Below are positions 32,395 through 43,300 of a stretch of DNA of 64,000 bases, piece by piece (position 1 is the first letter of the stretch; each line of letters opens with the position of its first letter). The translations under genes were made by a program, and so were the position numbers. This DNA is from CBDBDZ01 sp965204215. Its GTDB lineage: Bacteria; Pseudomonadota; Gammaproteobacteria; Pseudomonadales; GM7GCV1. The notes beneath the pieces are model-generated. The model did no database searches, was not told where the DNA came from, and worked only from the letters and a program-made list of their open reading frames with translations. Location: the NCBI GenBank assembly GCA_965204215.1, contig CBDBDZ010000014.1:496001-560000 (forward strand). Reading direction: 5' to 3'.

Positions 32395-35300
32395 ATGCAT
32401 TTAAAGTCGATAAAGCTTGCTGGGTTTAAATCTTTTGTAGACCCTACTACAGTTACATTTCCTGGCAACCTTTGTGGTGTCGTGGGTCCTAATGGTTGTG
32501 GAAAATCCAATATTATTGATGCCGTGCGCTGGGTTATGGGCGAAAGCTCTGCTAAACAGCTGCGGGGCGACTCCATGGCAGATGTTATCTTCAACGGTTC
32601 GAGCGACCGTCAACCTGTCGGTCAAGCTAGTATTGAGCTTATTTTCGACAATTCCAGTGGACGCATTACTGGCGAATATGCCGCTTACAATGAAATATCG
32701 GTAAAGCGCAAAGTACAGCGTGACGGCAGTAATGATTATTCACTTAACGGCAGTAAGTGCAGGCGGCGTGATATTACCGATATATTCCTGGGAACAGGTC
32801 TTGGCGCCAGAAGTTATTCTATTATTGAGCAGGGCATGATTAGTAATTTAATCACCGCCAAACCTGAAGATTTGCGAATTTATATTGAGGAAGCCGCTGG
32901 AATTTCTAAATACAAAGAACGTCGGCGTGATACGGAAAATCGGATTCGTCGAACCCGCGAAAATCTGGAACGCTTAACTGATATTCGCGATGAACTGCAG
33001 CGTCAATTGCAAAAGCTGCAGCGACAAGCCAAAGCTGCAGAAAAATTTCGACAGTATAAAACTGAACAACGCGAGTTAAGTAAACAACTTCAAGCATTGC
33101 AATGGAAACATTTTGATACCATTGTTGAAACTGAACAGCAACAACTATCTTCCTTAAATGTGGAATTGGAAAAGCGTTTAGCAGCCGAAGCAAAAGTCAA
33201 TGCAGCACTGGAAAAATCACGTGTTGATTTTAATGAACGCAATCAACAATTATCAACAATTCAAGCGGAATATTATTCGGAAGGTGCAGAAATTTCACAA
33301 TTAGAACAGGCTATAAATCACAATAAGCAGCGCAATGAACAACTGCTGCAGGAGCAAACCGAAACACAACAAGCTCTTGCGGATATTACCCAGGATTTAG
33401 AACAAGATGTGATTAAAATTGATGGGTGGAGTGCAGAAATAGAACAGTTAGAGGAACAGCTTAACAATACGAAACAATCGATGGAAGCGAGTTTAAAAAT
33501 ACAGTCCGATGCCGAACAGCAAATGCAACAATGGCAACGGGAATGGGACAGTTTTGCGATTCACTATTCAGAAGTTGAAAAACAAACACAAATTGAAAAA
33601 TCCAGCATTGAGCATCAGGAATTATTATTAAAACGTCATGCCGATAACAGCCGGCGGCTAGACGATGAGATGAATAATCTAAAGCAAGCCAGGGAACAGC
33701 AGCCTCTTCAACAGGAATTTAAAATGCTGATGGAATCGCAACAGGGTTTTGTCGATACCATTGCTAGTCTGAAAAAGGAAATAGAATCGGTCAATCAATT
33801 CATTCAACAATATAAACAACAGCAAACCGAATTGAGCGATAATTTGAATACAACTCGCGTTAGTATTCAACAAAAAAGTGGTCAACAGGCATCACTAAAA
33901 GCGTTGCAAGAAAGTGCTGTTGATAAAACCATCGACGAATTTTTAAAACAAACAGGACTAGATACAACGCCACAACTTTATGACCAATTGAAAGTAAAAT
34001 CGGGTTGGGAAATGGCAGTTGAGGCAGTATTGGGTTCGCATTTGCATGCGCGTTGTGTGGATAATATCAATGATTACCAGCGAGCATTTGGCAGTATTCA
34101 GCAATCCATAAGCTTATTGCAAACTCAAGCAGGAGATAATGCTAAATTTGAAGAATGGAACAATATGCCAGCAATGTCCAGAGTCTTAACAGGGAATTAC
34201 CCCCAATTTGTGGACTCTATCTATCTGGCAGAGTCGTTAGAACAAGCTCTGCTCAATCAAAGCGCGTTAAATAACAGCCAAAGTATTGTTACCAAACAGG
34301 GGCAGTGGTTGGGTGCAAACTGGCTGATAACTTACAATGCCAATGAAGCACAATCTGGTGTTATCAAACGTCAGCAAGAAATAGAGTCGCTCGAGTCGCA
34401 ATTAAAGCAAGAAAAGCAGCATGAAAATGATTTGCTCTCGCAGCTATCAAAGGCCGAGCAACTTCTCACTGAGACGGAAGCACAAAGGCAACAACAACAG
34501 CAAAGCCTCAATCAGCAAATTCAAAACCAATCTAACAATGACAAACAAATTACCGCACTTAATGCCAAGTTAGAACAATGGCAGTATCAACACAATAAAT
34601 TTAATGAAGAGCACGAAGTATTACAGGAGCAAATAAAACTTGACCAGGAAAAACTTCAGCAGGCAAGAGAGAATATTAGTGAACTTGTCGAGACCATGGC
34701 AAAGTTAAGTGACGAGCGTGAACAACGGTTGCAACAAAAACAACAAATTGAACAAGCAGTAAAAGCATCAAGAGAAAAAGCACGTGAAAGTGGTAGCCAA
34801 TACAATCAGTTAGCCCTTAGAGAGCGAACGGTACAAACTCAAATTGCAGCGCTCAAAGACGCCGGGGAGCGTTTAAATGAGCAATTGCAGCGTAGTCAAC
34901 AACGTATGCAATCCATTCAAAAACAGCTTAGGGAAGAAGTGCAGCCAGACAATTCGTTGCAACAACAATTAGAGAGTAAATTAAAACAACGCATTGTGAC
35001 TGAAACTCGCCTAAGCAGTGTTCGCAATCAAACCAGCGAAATAGAAAATAGCATTCGCGATATGCAAATTCAGTTACAGAAATATCAGGCAGCGGTTCAA
35101 GAACAACGCGAGAGCATTCAACAACAAAAAGTAACGGCACAAGAGACTATCACCCTGCGTAAAGGCATTGTAGAGGCCATGCAGTCGCTAAATATTGTTG
35201 ATATAACTGACTACTTAAAGCGGTTAAATAAAGATATTACGGTAGAAAGTAGTCAGCAACAAATCGACAAGATAGAGCGCAGAGTCCAACAATTGGGTGC

Positions 35301-35904
35301 TGTCAATTTAGCAGCTATTGAAGAATACGAATCGGAACAAGAGCGCAAGCAGTATTTAGATGAGCAAAATAAAGAACTGGAAGATGCGTTAAATACCCTG
35401 GAAAGCGTCATGCGCAAAATTGACAAGGAAACCCGAACGCGATTCAAAGAAACTTTCGAACAAATTAATACAGGCTTTAAGATGTTGTTCCCCAAATTGT
35501 TTGGTGGTGGTCATGCCTATTTAGAATTGACAAGTGATGATTTACTCAACACAGGTATTAGTATCATTGCGCGTCCACCAGGTAAGCGCAATTCGACCAT
35601 ACATTTATTATCAGGTGGTGAAAAAGCTCTAGCTGCAATTGCTATGGTATTTGCCATTTTTCAACTCAACCCCGCACCTTTTTGCATGCTTGATGAGGTA
35701 GATGCACCACTGGATGATGCTAATATTGGACGCTTTGCAGAAATGGTCAAAAAAATGTCTGAAAAAGTCCAGTTTATTTTTATTAGTCACAACAAAGCCA
35801 CCATCGAAATGGCAAATCAGCTGATGGGTGTTACCATGCAAGAAGCAGGAGTATCCCGGGTTGTCAGCGTAAATGTTGAAGATGCAATAGAAATGGTAGG
35901 GTAA
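32395..35904 (+). CDS. smc: chromosome segregation ATPase SMC
   Basis: The 1169-residue protein has the classic SMC layout: N-terminal ATPase half with Walker A GPNGCGKSN (31-39), a long coiled coil very rich in Gln and Glu, a hinge domain near residues 500-650, the return coiled coil, and the C-terminal half with signature LLSGGEKAL (about 1072) and Walker B FCMLDEVDAPL (about 1100). With ScpA and ScpB it loads on DNA and compacts and separates sister chromosomes. Its stop overlaps the zipA start (TAATG). An SMC rather than MukB is normal outside enterics. Confidence 0.97.
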   Translation: MHLKSIKLAGFKSFVDPTTVTFPGNLCGVVGPNGCGKSNIIDAVRWVMGESSAKQLRGDSMADVIFNGSSDRQPVGQASIELIFDNSSGRITGEYAAYNEISVKRKVQRDGSNDYSLNGSKCRRRDITDIFLGTGLGARSYSIIEQGMISNLITAKPEDLRIYIEEAAGISKYKERRRDTENRIRRTRENLERLTDIRDELQRQLQKLQRQAKAAEKFRQYKTEQRELSKQLQALQWKHFDTIVETEQQQLSSLNVELEKRLAAEAKVNAALEKSRVDFNERNQQLSTIQAEYYSEGAEISQLEQAINHNKQRNEQLLQEQTETQQALADITQDLEQDVIKIDGWSAEIEQLEEQLNNTKQSMEASLKIQSDAEQQMQQWQREWDSFAIHYSEVEKQTQIEKSSIEHQELLLKRHADNSRRLDDEMNNLKQAREQQPLQQEFKMLMESQQGFVDTIASLKKEIESVNQFIQQYKQQQTELSDNLNTTRVSIQQKSGQQASLKALQESAVDKTIDEFLKQTGLDTTPQLYDQLKVKSGWEMAVEAVLGSHLHARCVDNINDYQRAFGSIQQSISLLQTQAGDNAKFEEWNNMPAMSRVLTGNYPQFVDSIYLAESLEQALLNQSALNNSQSIVTKQGQWLGANWLITYNANEAQSGVIKRQQEIESLESQLKQEKQHENDLLSQLSKAEQLLTETEAQRQQQQQSLNQQIQNQSNNDKQITALNAKLEQWQYQHNKFNEEHEVLQEQIKLDQEKLQQARENISELVETMAKLSDEREQRLQQKQQIEQAVKASREKARESGSQYNQLALRERTVQTQIAALKDAGERLNEQLQRSQQRMQSIQKQLREEVQPDNSLQQQLESKLKQRIVTETRLSSVRNQTSEIENSIRDMQIQLQKYQAAVQEQRESIQQQKVTAQETITLRKGIVEAMQSLNIVDITDYLKRLNKDITVESSQQQIDKIERRVQQLGAVNLAAIEEYESEQERKQYLDEQNKELEDALNTLESVMRKIDKETRTRFKETFEQINTGFKMLFPKLFGGGHAYLELTSDDLLNTGISIIARPPGKRNSTIHLLSGGEKALAAIAMVFAIFQLNPAPFCMLDEVDAPLDDANIGRFAEMVKKMSEKVQFIFISHNKATIEMANQLMGVTMQEAGVSRVVSVNVEDAIEMVG

Positions 35905-36758
35905 TGTTAGATAGGATAATATCAATAGTGAGTTTGGAATTAGTTTTATTTTTACTAGTAGGTGCAGTAATAGGTCTGATTATTTACCGTAAACAATCTC
36001 AAGGGAATCGCAGAGTCAAAATAAGCAAAAGAGTCAAGCGACCTAATTACAGTGATAAAGAACCGCCAAGAGTGGTAAAAATTGATGGCGAGCTTTATTC
36101 AGATATTGATGCAGAAAGCGATATACCTGTATTGTTAGACCCAGCGGATGATATTTTAGATAATGGTAATACCCATCCAAAGCAGCCATTTCAGCAACCC
36201 ACACAACAATTGGATATGTTTGATGAAAGCCCTGAAATAGAATCCAGGCAGCGAACCAGGACAAACAAATCAAAACCTAAATCGGCAACAAAAACAGTAA
36301 AGAAAACGGATCAGGACTTGTTAGGTGATTTGATTATCATTAATTTGCAGGCAGCTGATGATACACCCTTTTTAGGTAAGCGCTTTTTCGAGATATTACA
36401 GGCAAATAATTTACGGTTTGGTGAACGCGATATTTTCCATTATCATCCAGATGATACCAGTGATGCATGGTTTAAAATGGCAAACGGTATTAACCCAGGT
36501 ACTTTTGATTACCATGAACAAGAGTATTTTTCATCGCCAGTCATGTGCTTTATTTTGGAATTACAAAAAGAAAAAGTCAATCAACATGGCTTTCATATTG
36601 ACGCCTATAACCAAATGATAGTGACAATCAAAATCATACAACAAGAATACAGCGGGCGATTGAAAGACAGTGGGCACAGTGATTTAAACGAACAAGGTAT
36701 TGAGCATTACCGTCAAAAAGTGCAAGACTTTGAGCGCCAGGGGCTTATTTTTACTTAA
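35904..36758 (+). CDS. zipA: cell division protein ZipA
   Basis: The 284-residue protein has an N-terminal membrane anchor (LVLFLLVGAVIGLIIY), a long charged linker rich in Pro, Gln and Lys (residues about 30-135), and the C-terminal FtsZ-binding domain with LLGDLIIINLQAADDTPFLGKR and INPGTFDYHEQEYFSS. ZipA tethers FtsZ to the inner membrane. Its start overlaps the smc stop by one base, and ligA follows after 22 bases. The smc-zipA-ligA order is typical of pseudomonad-like gammaproteobacteria. Confidence 0.93.
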   Translation: MLDRIISIVSLELVLFLLVGAVIGLIIYRKQSQGNRRVKISKRVKRPNYSDKEPPRVVKIDGELYSDIDAESDIPVLLDPADDILDNGNTHPKQPFQQPTQQLDMFDESPEIESRQRTRTNKSKPKSATKTVKKTDQDLLGDLIIINLQAADDTPFLGKRFFEILQANNLRFGERDIFHYHPDDTSDAWFKMANGINPGTFDYHEQEYFSSPVMCFILELQKEKVNQHGFHIDAYNQMIVTIKIIQQEYSGRLKDSGHSDLNEQGIEHYRQKVQDFERQGLIFT

Positions 36759-36780
36759 CGCTTTTTTGCAAGTCAACTGA

Positions 36781-38715
36781 ATGATAATTTCAGAGCGGAT
36801 TCAATCGCTGTTGCAATCATTTGACAGCACAATCGCAACTTTGGAGTTAGAGTCACTTATGGAAGGTAATTTAAATATGGACTTGTTGACAGAAGAAGCC
36901 TTGATATCTGTATTAAAATTTGCCAACCACTGTTACCGTGCAGGTTATCCTGTTGTTGACGATGCTTATTACGACCATGTGCTGCGAGCAGAATTAGAGC
37001 GACGCAACCCCAACCACTCGTTTTTACATCAAGTTGAACCTGAGCCCGAGTTTAGTAGTAAGACGGTTGTTTTGCCGCAGCGAATGTTATCAACAGACAA
37101 GGCCTATAGTTTGGCAGAAATGCAATTATGGGTAAAACGCTTGCAAAAGGCGGCATTGGAATGTGATGTCAGCGATATTGAAATTCGCATAACACCTAAA
37201 CTTGACGGTTATGCCGCTTATGACGATGGCACTAAACTCTACACCAGAGGCGATGGCTACAGGGGTAGTGACATCAGCCGTGTATTTAACCGCGGTTTAA
37301 AAGTGGGCGGCGACGGTGCTCGCGGTCAAGGAGCTGGGGAAATTGTGATAGACCAGGTCTATTTTGACACTCACTTAAATCAGTACTTCGATAATAGCCG
37401 CAATTTCCAGGCTGCAGTACTTGCTGAAAAAAACCAAGGCGCTCATGTCACTCGTGCTGTATTAGACGGAGCTGCCATTTTTATGCCATTTAGTCAACTA
37501 CCCAACAGGTATTGTCCCATTGATACTTTGTTTGATAATTTTGACGCTTTAATTGAAGAATTATGGACATCTACCATTTATAAAGTGGACGGTATTATCT
37601 TTGAAGTGGTGAATGAGGTGTTAAAACAACAGATGGGGGCAACGCAACACCACCACCGCTGGCAAATTGCATTTAAAATTAACAGTGAAAAGGCACAGGT
37701 CAAAGTCATTGGTGTCAATCCGCAAACCTCGCGTTCAGGCAGGGTTAATCCTGTAGTGGAAATTGAACCCACCAAGCTAAGTGGTGTTACCATTCGCCAT
37801 GTCAGCGCCCATCATTACGCTATGGTTGAAAAACAAGGGATTGGAAAAGGTACTATTATTGAACTGGTTCGCAGTGGCTTAGTCATTCCTAAAATTGAAA
37901 AAGTTATCACCAAGGCGAACCCGCAAATACCGCAAAACTGTCCTAGCTGTACATCACAATTACGTTGGGATAGTGATTTTTTAATTTGCACCAATACGCA
38001 TTCGTGCCCGGCCCAGTCACAAAAACGCATTGAACATTTTTTTGCTGTGTTGGGAAATAATGACGGTTTTGGCGATAAAACCATTATCAAACTATGTAAT
38101 GAGGGGATTAATTCAGTTATAGCCATTTACCAGTTACAGCACGAACAATTGGTAGCAATGGGTTTTGGTGATAAAACCGCGCAAAACTTATTAATGGAAT
38201 TGCGGCGCAGCCGCTCTCAAGCCATACACGATTGGCGGTTTCTGGCTGCCTTTGGTATTCCGAGGTTAGGACCAGGTAATAGTGAACAATTGTTAGCCCA
38301 CTGCAAACTGTTAGATATTTTTGATTTAACGCAGGAGCAAATTATAGCTATTGAGGGTTTTGCTGAAAAAACAGCTATCGAATTGGTAGCAGGGTTACAA
38401 ACTGTCAAAGATACTTTTTTAACACTTTATCAATTAGGCTTTAATTTAATAGAAACCGAGCTTAAAAGTAAGCAGCAACAAACAGATTCTGTTATTAGTG
38501 GTAAAACTCTGGTATTTACTGGGAAAATGCAGTTTTCGCGCGAGGTTATGGAAACTCAGGCAAAGGCGCTAGGAGCAAGCATAGGCAAATCTGTTTCCAG
38601 TAAAACTGACTATTTAATTATCGGTGAAAATGTAGGGGCTAAAAAAATCAACGATGCGCAACAAAAAGGTGTTCAAATTGTTGAAGAACAGGTATATTTA
38701 CAATGGCTAACTTAA
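36781..38715 (+). CDS. ligA: NAD-dependent DNA ligase, divergent LigA
   Basis: The 644-residue protein has all LigA parts: Ia-like start, adenylation lysine Lys140 in ITPKLDGYAAYDDG, RGDG (156-159), KVDGIIFEV, the zinc finger CPSC...CTNTHSC followed by PAQ, helix-hairpin-helix repeats and a C-terminal BRCT domain (ISGKTLVFTGKMQFSREV...). It seals nicks using NAD. The core differs from common LigA: LSTDKAYSLAEM replaces LSLxNAF, GSDISRVFNRG replaces GEDVTxNxRT, and it is about 25 residues shorter. It may be an in-place replacement or a lineage-specific form. Confidence 0.9.
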   Translation: MIISERIQSLLQSFDSTIATLELESLMEGNLNMDLLTEEALISVLKFANHCYRAGYPVVDDAYYDHVLRAELERRNPNHSFLHQVEPEPEFSSKTVVLPQRMLSTDKAYSLAEMQLWVKRLQKAALECDVSDIEIRITPKLDGYAAYDDGTKLYTRGDGYRGSDISRVFNRGLKVGGDGARGQGAGEIVIDQVYFDTHLNQYFDNSRNFQAAVLAEKNQGAHVTRAVLDGAAIFMPFSQLPNRYCPIDTLFDNFDALIEELWTSTIYKVDGIIFEVVNEVLKQQMGATQHHHRWQIAFKINSEKAQVKVIGVNPQTSRSGRVNPVVEIEPTKLSGVTIRHVSAHHYAMVEKQGIGKGTIIELVRSGLVIPKIEKVITKANPQIPQNCPSCTSQLRWDSDFLICTNTHSCPAQSQKRIEHFFAVLGNNDGFGDKTIIKLCNEGINSVIAIYQLQHEQLVAMGFGDKTAQNLLMELRRSRSQAIHDWRFLAAFGIPRLGPGNSEQLLAHCKLLDIFDLTQEQIIAIEGFAEKTAIELVAGLQTVKDTFLTLYQLGFNLIETELKSKQQQTDSVISGKTLVFTGKMQFSREVMETQAKALGASIGKSVSSKTDYLIIGENVGAKKINDAQQKGVQIVEEQVYLQWLT

Positions 38716-38741
38716 GGGAACCTCTATTTATTGAGGTTCCC
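38716..38741 (+). terminator. likely terminator hairpin after ligA
   Basis: GGGAACCTC-TATTTATT-GAGGTTCCC is a perfect 9 bp stem with an 8-base loop directly after the ligA stop. No T-run follows, so it might act as an RNA-stabilising or Rho-linked structure instead. Confidence 0.5.
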
Positions 38742-38828
38742 GTGCAGTATAGGATATACTGTCAAAAATTGATTGTTGTAAACAGTTGATTTTCCGAGAA
38801 AATAAAAATCGCATTTTTTATTTTCGAT

Positions 38829-38872
38829 TCTATTAATTCGCAGGAGCGAATTAATAGAGGTGACCTTAATTG
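38829..38872. repeat. hairpin related to the last stem of family A
   Basis: TCTATTAATTCG-CAGGAG-CGAATTAATAGA is a perfect 12 bp stem with a CAGGAG loop followed by GGTGACC. Family A elements carry the same GCAGGAGC loop and GGTGACC box but with different stem sequence (AATAAAATA). It sits 10-20 bases upstream of the amidohydrolase ATG. Confidence 0.5.
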
Positions 38873-38882
38873 AGATTATTTT

Positions 38883-40277
38883 ATGAAAATGAATGTAAAA
38901 AATTTTTTAAACGTCAGCCTGACTTCCGAAACATGCCAAGGAAACAGATTAAAGTCAGGTATCTATAATATGCTTTTAGTGACAACTTCTCTTTTATTGC
39001 CTTTAATGGCAACAGGAAATGAATTATCAAAAGCCATTAATAAAGATTACGAAAGCTATTTAAAGCCATTATTTAAACACTTTCATCGCAACCCCGAATT
39101 GAGTTTATTAGAATTTAAAACTGCTAAACGCATTGTCGGTGAATTGCGCCAATTAGGTTTTGAGGTCACTGAACAAGTAGGTGGTACAGGGGTAGTGGCA
39201 ATGTACAAAAATGGAGAAGGTCCTCTCGTTATGATGCGCGCCGATATGGACGGATTACCAGTCGAAGAAAATTCCGGTTTAGATTATGCTTCCACAGCAA
39301 TCCATGTTGACCCTGTAACAAAACATACGGTAAAGGTGATGCATGCCTGCGGTCATGATGTTCATATCACCAGTTTGGTGGGCACTGCCAGACAGATGAT
39401 AGAGCGCAAAGATAACTGGTCTGGAACCTTGATGCTGATTGCTCAGCCAGCGGAGGAAATCGGTACAGGCGCAAGGCAAATGATGCAAGACAATTTATAT
39501 AAGCGTTTTGGTAAACCAGATTATGCACTGGCATTTCATGTGGCAGCAGGTTTAGAGTCCGGTATTATCAATGTAGTGGACGGCTCACCATTTGCTGGGG
39601 TTGACAGTGTGGACATTATAGTACACGGAGTAGGTGCTCACGGTGCATCACCTCATTCGGGTAAAGACCCTATTGTACTGGCGAGTCAAATTGTGCTGGC
39701 ATTGCAAACCATTGTATCCAGAGAATTAGGACCACGGGAGCCAGCCGTTATTACCGTTGGTTCATTCCATTCGGGCACTAAACACAACATTATTTCCGAT
39801 AAGGCAGTATTACAACTCACAGTTCGTAATACCAATGTGGCAACACGTAAAAAATTATTGGATGCAATAGAGCGCACGGCGGTCAATATGGGCCGTGTGG
39901 CAGGTTTGCCTGAAGATAAATTACCAGAAGTTAAAATATTGGATGAAAATGTGCCGCCCACAGTCAATACAGTCGAACTGGCAATGCGTTTACGTAAACT
40001 ATGGCGGCAAAATATGGGTGAAGAACAAGTGGTTAGTATCTACCCCGAAGGTATGGGTGGAGAAGATTTTCCTTATTTCACGATAGACGATAGAATTCCC
40101 AGTGTGTATTTTAGCGTAGGTGGGACCAAAAAAGCCGATATAGAAGCAGCTAGAAATGGAGGTCCTGCTATTCCTTCGCACCATAGCCCATTGTTTAAAG
40201 TCGACCCTGATTTATCTGTTACCAAAGGTGTTGAAGCCACGGTACTGGCATTATTAGACTTAATGCCAGTTCAATAA
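38883..40277 (+). CDS. exported M20-family amidohydrolase
   Basis: The 464-residue protein belongs to the M20D amidohydrolases (hippurate hydrolase/N-acyl amino acid hydrolase type). Metal ligands are seen in HACGHDVH (Cys156, His158), AEEIGTGA (Glu191-Glu192) and FHVAAG (His219), with GGEDFPYF near the end. An N-terminal hydrophobic stretch (LLVTTSLLLPLMATGN) suggests export; translation may start at the ATG at 38970, which would begin directly with that signal. It probably removes acyl groups from amino acids or peptides in the periplasm. The substrate is not known. Confidence 0.85.
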   Translation: MKMNVKNFLNVSLTSETCQGNRLKSGIYNMLLVTTSLLLPLMATGNELSKAINKDYESYLKPLFKHFHRNPELSLLEFKTAKRIVGELRQLGFEVTEQVGGTGVVAMYKNGEGPLVMMRADMDGLPVEENSGLDYASTAIHVDPVTKHTVKVMHACGHDVHITSLVGTARQMIERKDNWSGTLMLIAQPAEEIGTGARQMMQDNLYKRFGKPDYALAFHVAAGLESGIINVVDGSPFAGVDSVDIIVHGVGAHGASPHSGKDPIVLASQIVLALQTIVSRELGPREPAVITVGSFHSGTKHNIISDKAVLQLTVRNTNVATRKKLLDAIERTAVNMGRVAGLPEDKLPEVKILDENVPPTVNTVELAMRLRKLWRQNMGEEQVVSIYPEGMGGEDFPYFTIDDRIPSVYFSVGGTKKADIEAARNGGPAIPSHHSPLFKVDPDLSVTKGVEATVLALLDLMPVQ

Positions 40278-40372
40278 TTGTAAGTAATAGAAGTCACCTA
40301 AAGCGAATAATTAAACTTTAAGGTAGTTCAATGTGACTACTACTAACGCATCAACCAAAAACTATAATAGAT

Positions 40373-43300
40373 ATGACGTTATCAATCTTTAAATTAACGA
40401 GTTTGGTCTTTATTGTCGCAACTGTAATTGCAAACCCGGCTTTCGCAAAAGTTATTAAGCCGTGGCAGGATTTACATTATAAAAGAACCACAGATACGGA
40501 TAGTATTCAGGTTAATAGTGGTCGCTATGTCGATTTTAATTTACAAACCATTAACGATTATGTGGTTGACCAGACAGCAGCAAGTCAAAGCATTGAAATT
40601 GACCTTCCCTTGCCCGATGGCAAGGTCGCTAGTTACAGGCTAAATACCAACACAACCATGTCAACTGAATTAGCTGCCAAATACCCCAATATTCGTTCTT
40701 ATTCAGGTTATGAAATTGACGATAATAATAACAGGGGTAGTTTTAGCTTAACTCCAAATGGATTTTATGGTTATTATTATCACAATGGAGAGTGGTTAAT
40801 GTTAGACCCTGTTAACAAACAAAGTAGCGTTCATGTCAGTTATCGTAAGGTAAATGCTCAGTCACAAGAGCTAAATTTTGTTGAGTACAGACTTAAACAG
40901 ACACAGTTAAAGTTGCGAGTTAACAATAAAGTCCTCAATAGAACCCCCATCGTTGGGACTGAACTTAGAACTTACCGAATGGCAGTAAGCGCCTCAGGCG
41001 AATATACAGCATTCCACAGTGGCAACAATGCGCCTAATGTGGCAGATGCCATGGAGGCCATTGTGGTTTTAATGAATCGAGTGAATGAAATTTTTGAACG
41101 CGATGTTGCCATTCGCTTCAGTTTAATTGGCAACAATGACCAACTTATTTTTACCGACGGCAATACTGACCCTTTTGACAATGCCAGCTCCAATGATTTA
41201 AGTGTTAATCAAATCACCATAGACAATATCATTGGTTCAGAAAATTACGATATTGGTCATCTGGTAACCACTGGAGGAGGCGGTGTTGCCGTGCCAGCAG
41301 TATGTGAAAATGGTTTTAAAGCTCAAGGGTTAACAGGTTTACCTTTTCCAGAAGGTGATGTGTTCCTGATTGATTTTGTAGCCCACGAATTGGGGCATCA
41401 ATTAGGAGCAAATCATTCTTATAATGGCACGACAGATATTTGTGGTGATCAACGAGTGCAGTCAGCAGCGTGGGAACCAGGTAGCGGTAGTACGATTATG
41501 GGTTATGCTCAACTCTGTGGAGAAGAAGACTTGCAACCCAATGCAGATGCATTATTTCATATAGGTTCTATTGAAGAAATGTTAAGTTTCACTGCTCGAC
41601 CTCAAAATACCTGTGGAACATTATCATCGCTCAATAACGCCATTCCAGTGGCTGATGCAGGTTTTGATGTGATTGTTCCAGCCAATACACCAATGCTGCT
41701 ATCAGGAACGGGTAGCGATGACGATGGCGATAATTTAACTTATGCCTGGGAGCAGTTTGACCTGGGTGCGCCAAGTAATAATCGTGAAGAAATTTCGATA
41801 GATGATGGAACAAGACCTCTTTTCAGAACATTTTTGCCACAGTCACAGGCACAGCGCTATTTGCCAAGACTAGAGGATATTATTGATGGTGAAACCATAT
41901 TAGGCGAAGCACTACCTAGCACCAATAGAACGCTGACTTTCCGTTTAACCGTAAGAGATGGACGTGGCGGCGTGGATTCTGACACCCGAATTATCAATAC
42001 CATAAATCAAGCAGGGCCTTTTAGTGTGACGGCACCTACAGCATCAACGCAATGGGTCAATGGCGAAACACAAACCATTAGCTGGAATATTGCCAATACT
42101 AATCAGGCGCCAATATCTTGTAGTAATGTTGATATTTTATTATCAACTGACTCCGGTGTTAACTTTAACCGATTTATAGCCCGAAATGTAAGCAATAACG
42201 GCACATACAGTTTTGTGCCTTCCATTACTGCCACCAGTGCAGCAAGAGTGATGGTGCTTTGTAGCAATAATATTTTCTTTAATATCAATGTAGGAGACTT
42301 CAGCATCACAGGCCAACCCACTGGTGGAAGTTTGGAAATTGTTCCAGATTTTGGATTAGTTCCAGCTTCGGATCCGACACAACCGATTGAGCCATCTCCG
42401 CCTCCAGCACCAATAGAACCAGTTGCACCTATTGCTTCGTTATCCGTATTTGTCACCAAAGGGCCTATCACTGGTGCAAATTGTGTATTGCAAAATGATT
42501 CAGGAACAACTGTGGCGTCAGCCGACGGTGATAGTAATGAAGGTATCGCTAATTTTTCAGACTTAACCACTACAGGCATCTTTACCATATCCTGTACAGG
42601 CGGTTCCTATGTCGACGAAGTTACGAATCAAACCGTAGTCGCCCCCAATTTAGAGTTAAACTCTCGCGCTAGTGTTACAACAGGTGATAACAATTCAGTA
42701 GTTGTTTCACCTTTTACTGAAATTGCCTTTCAATTAGCATTGGCTAGCGGAGACTTAACGAATTTTGACGCACAAGCTCAAATACTTGCCGATAATCTAC
42801 AGATAAGCGATATTAATTTTGCAACAGATAGACCTCAAAATGGAGACAACTATACCATTGCGCTAATGGCATTTAGTCAAATTGTTGCGGATGTATCCAG
42901 TAATGTACCCACAGAGCAGGACTTATTAAATACCTTGAACAGTTTTGTAACAGCAGGTCAACTTGATAGTGTCGCCGTTGCTGGTGTTGTCCAAAATATT
43001 GAAGATATTGTTTCACCGCCAGTAACGCCTCCTACTCCGCCACCCGTCACTCCAACAACCCCGACAGCTACTTCCAGCGGCGGCGGAAGTATGCCACTAC
43101 TGACTCTGTTACTGTTATTTAGCTCGCTTTTACTGGCGGCATGTAGCAACCGGGCGTCGAATTACACCCCAAATAACGAGCGCACTACCAAAGTGCAAAC
43201 AGATATTGACGCATTGCAATGGGTAAAAAATGTTGATATCAATGCCAAAATTCAGCAAGCGCTAGATACTGATAACTTTCAATTATTAGCCCTTGCTCAA

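Noticed and set aside
38829..38862. Hairpin before the amidohydrolase as an operator or riboswitch
   Set aside because: The CAGGAG loop and GGTGACC box tie it to family A repeats, so a repeat remnant is the simpler explanation.
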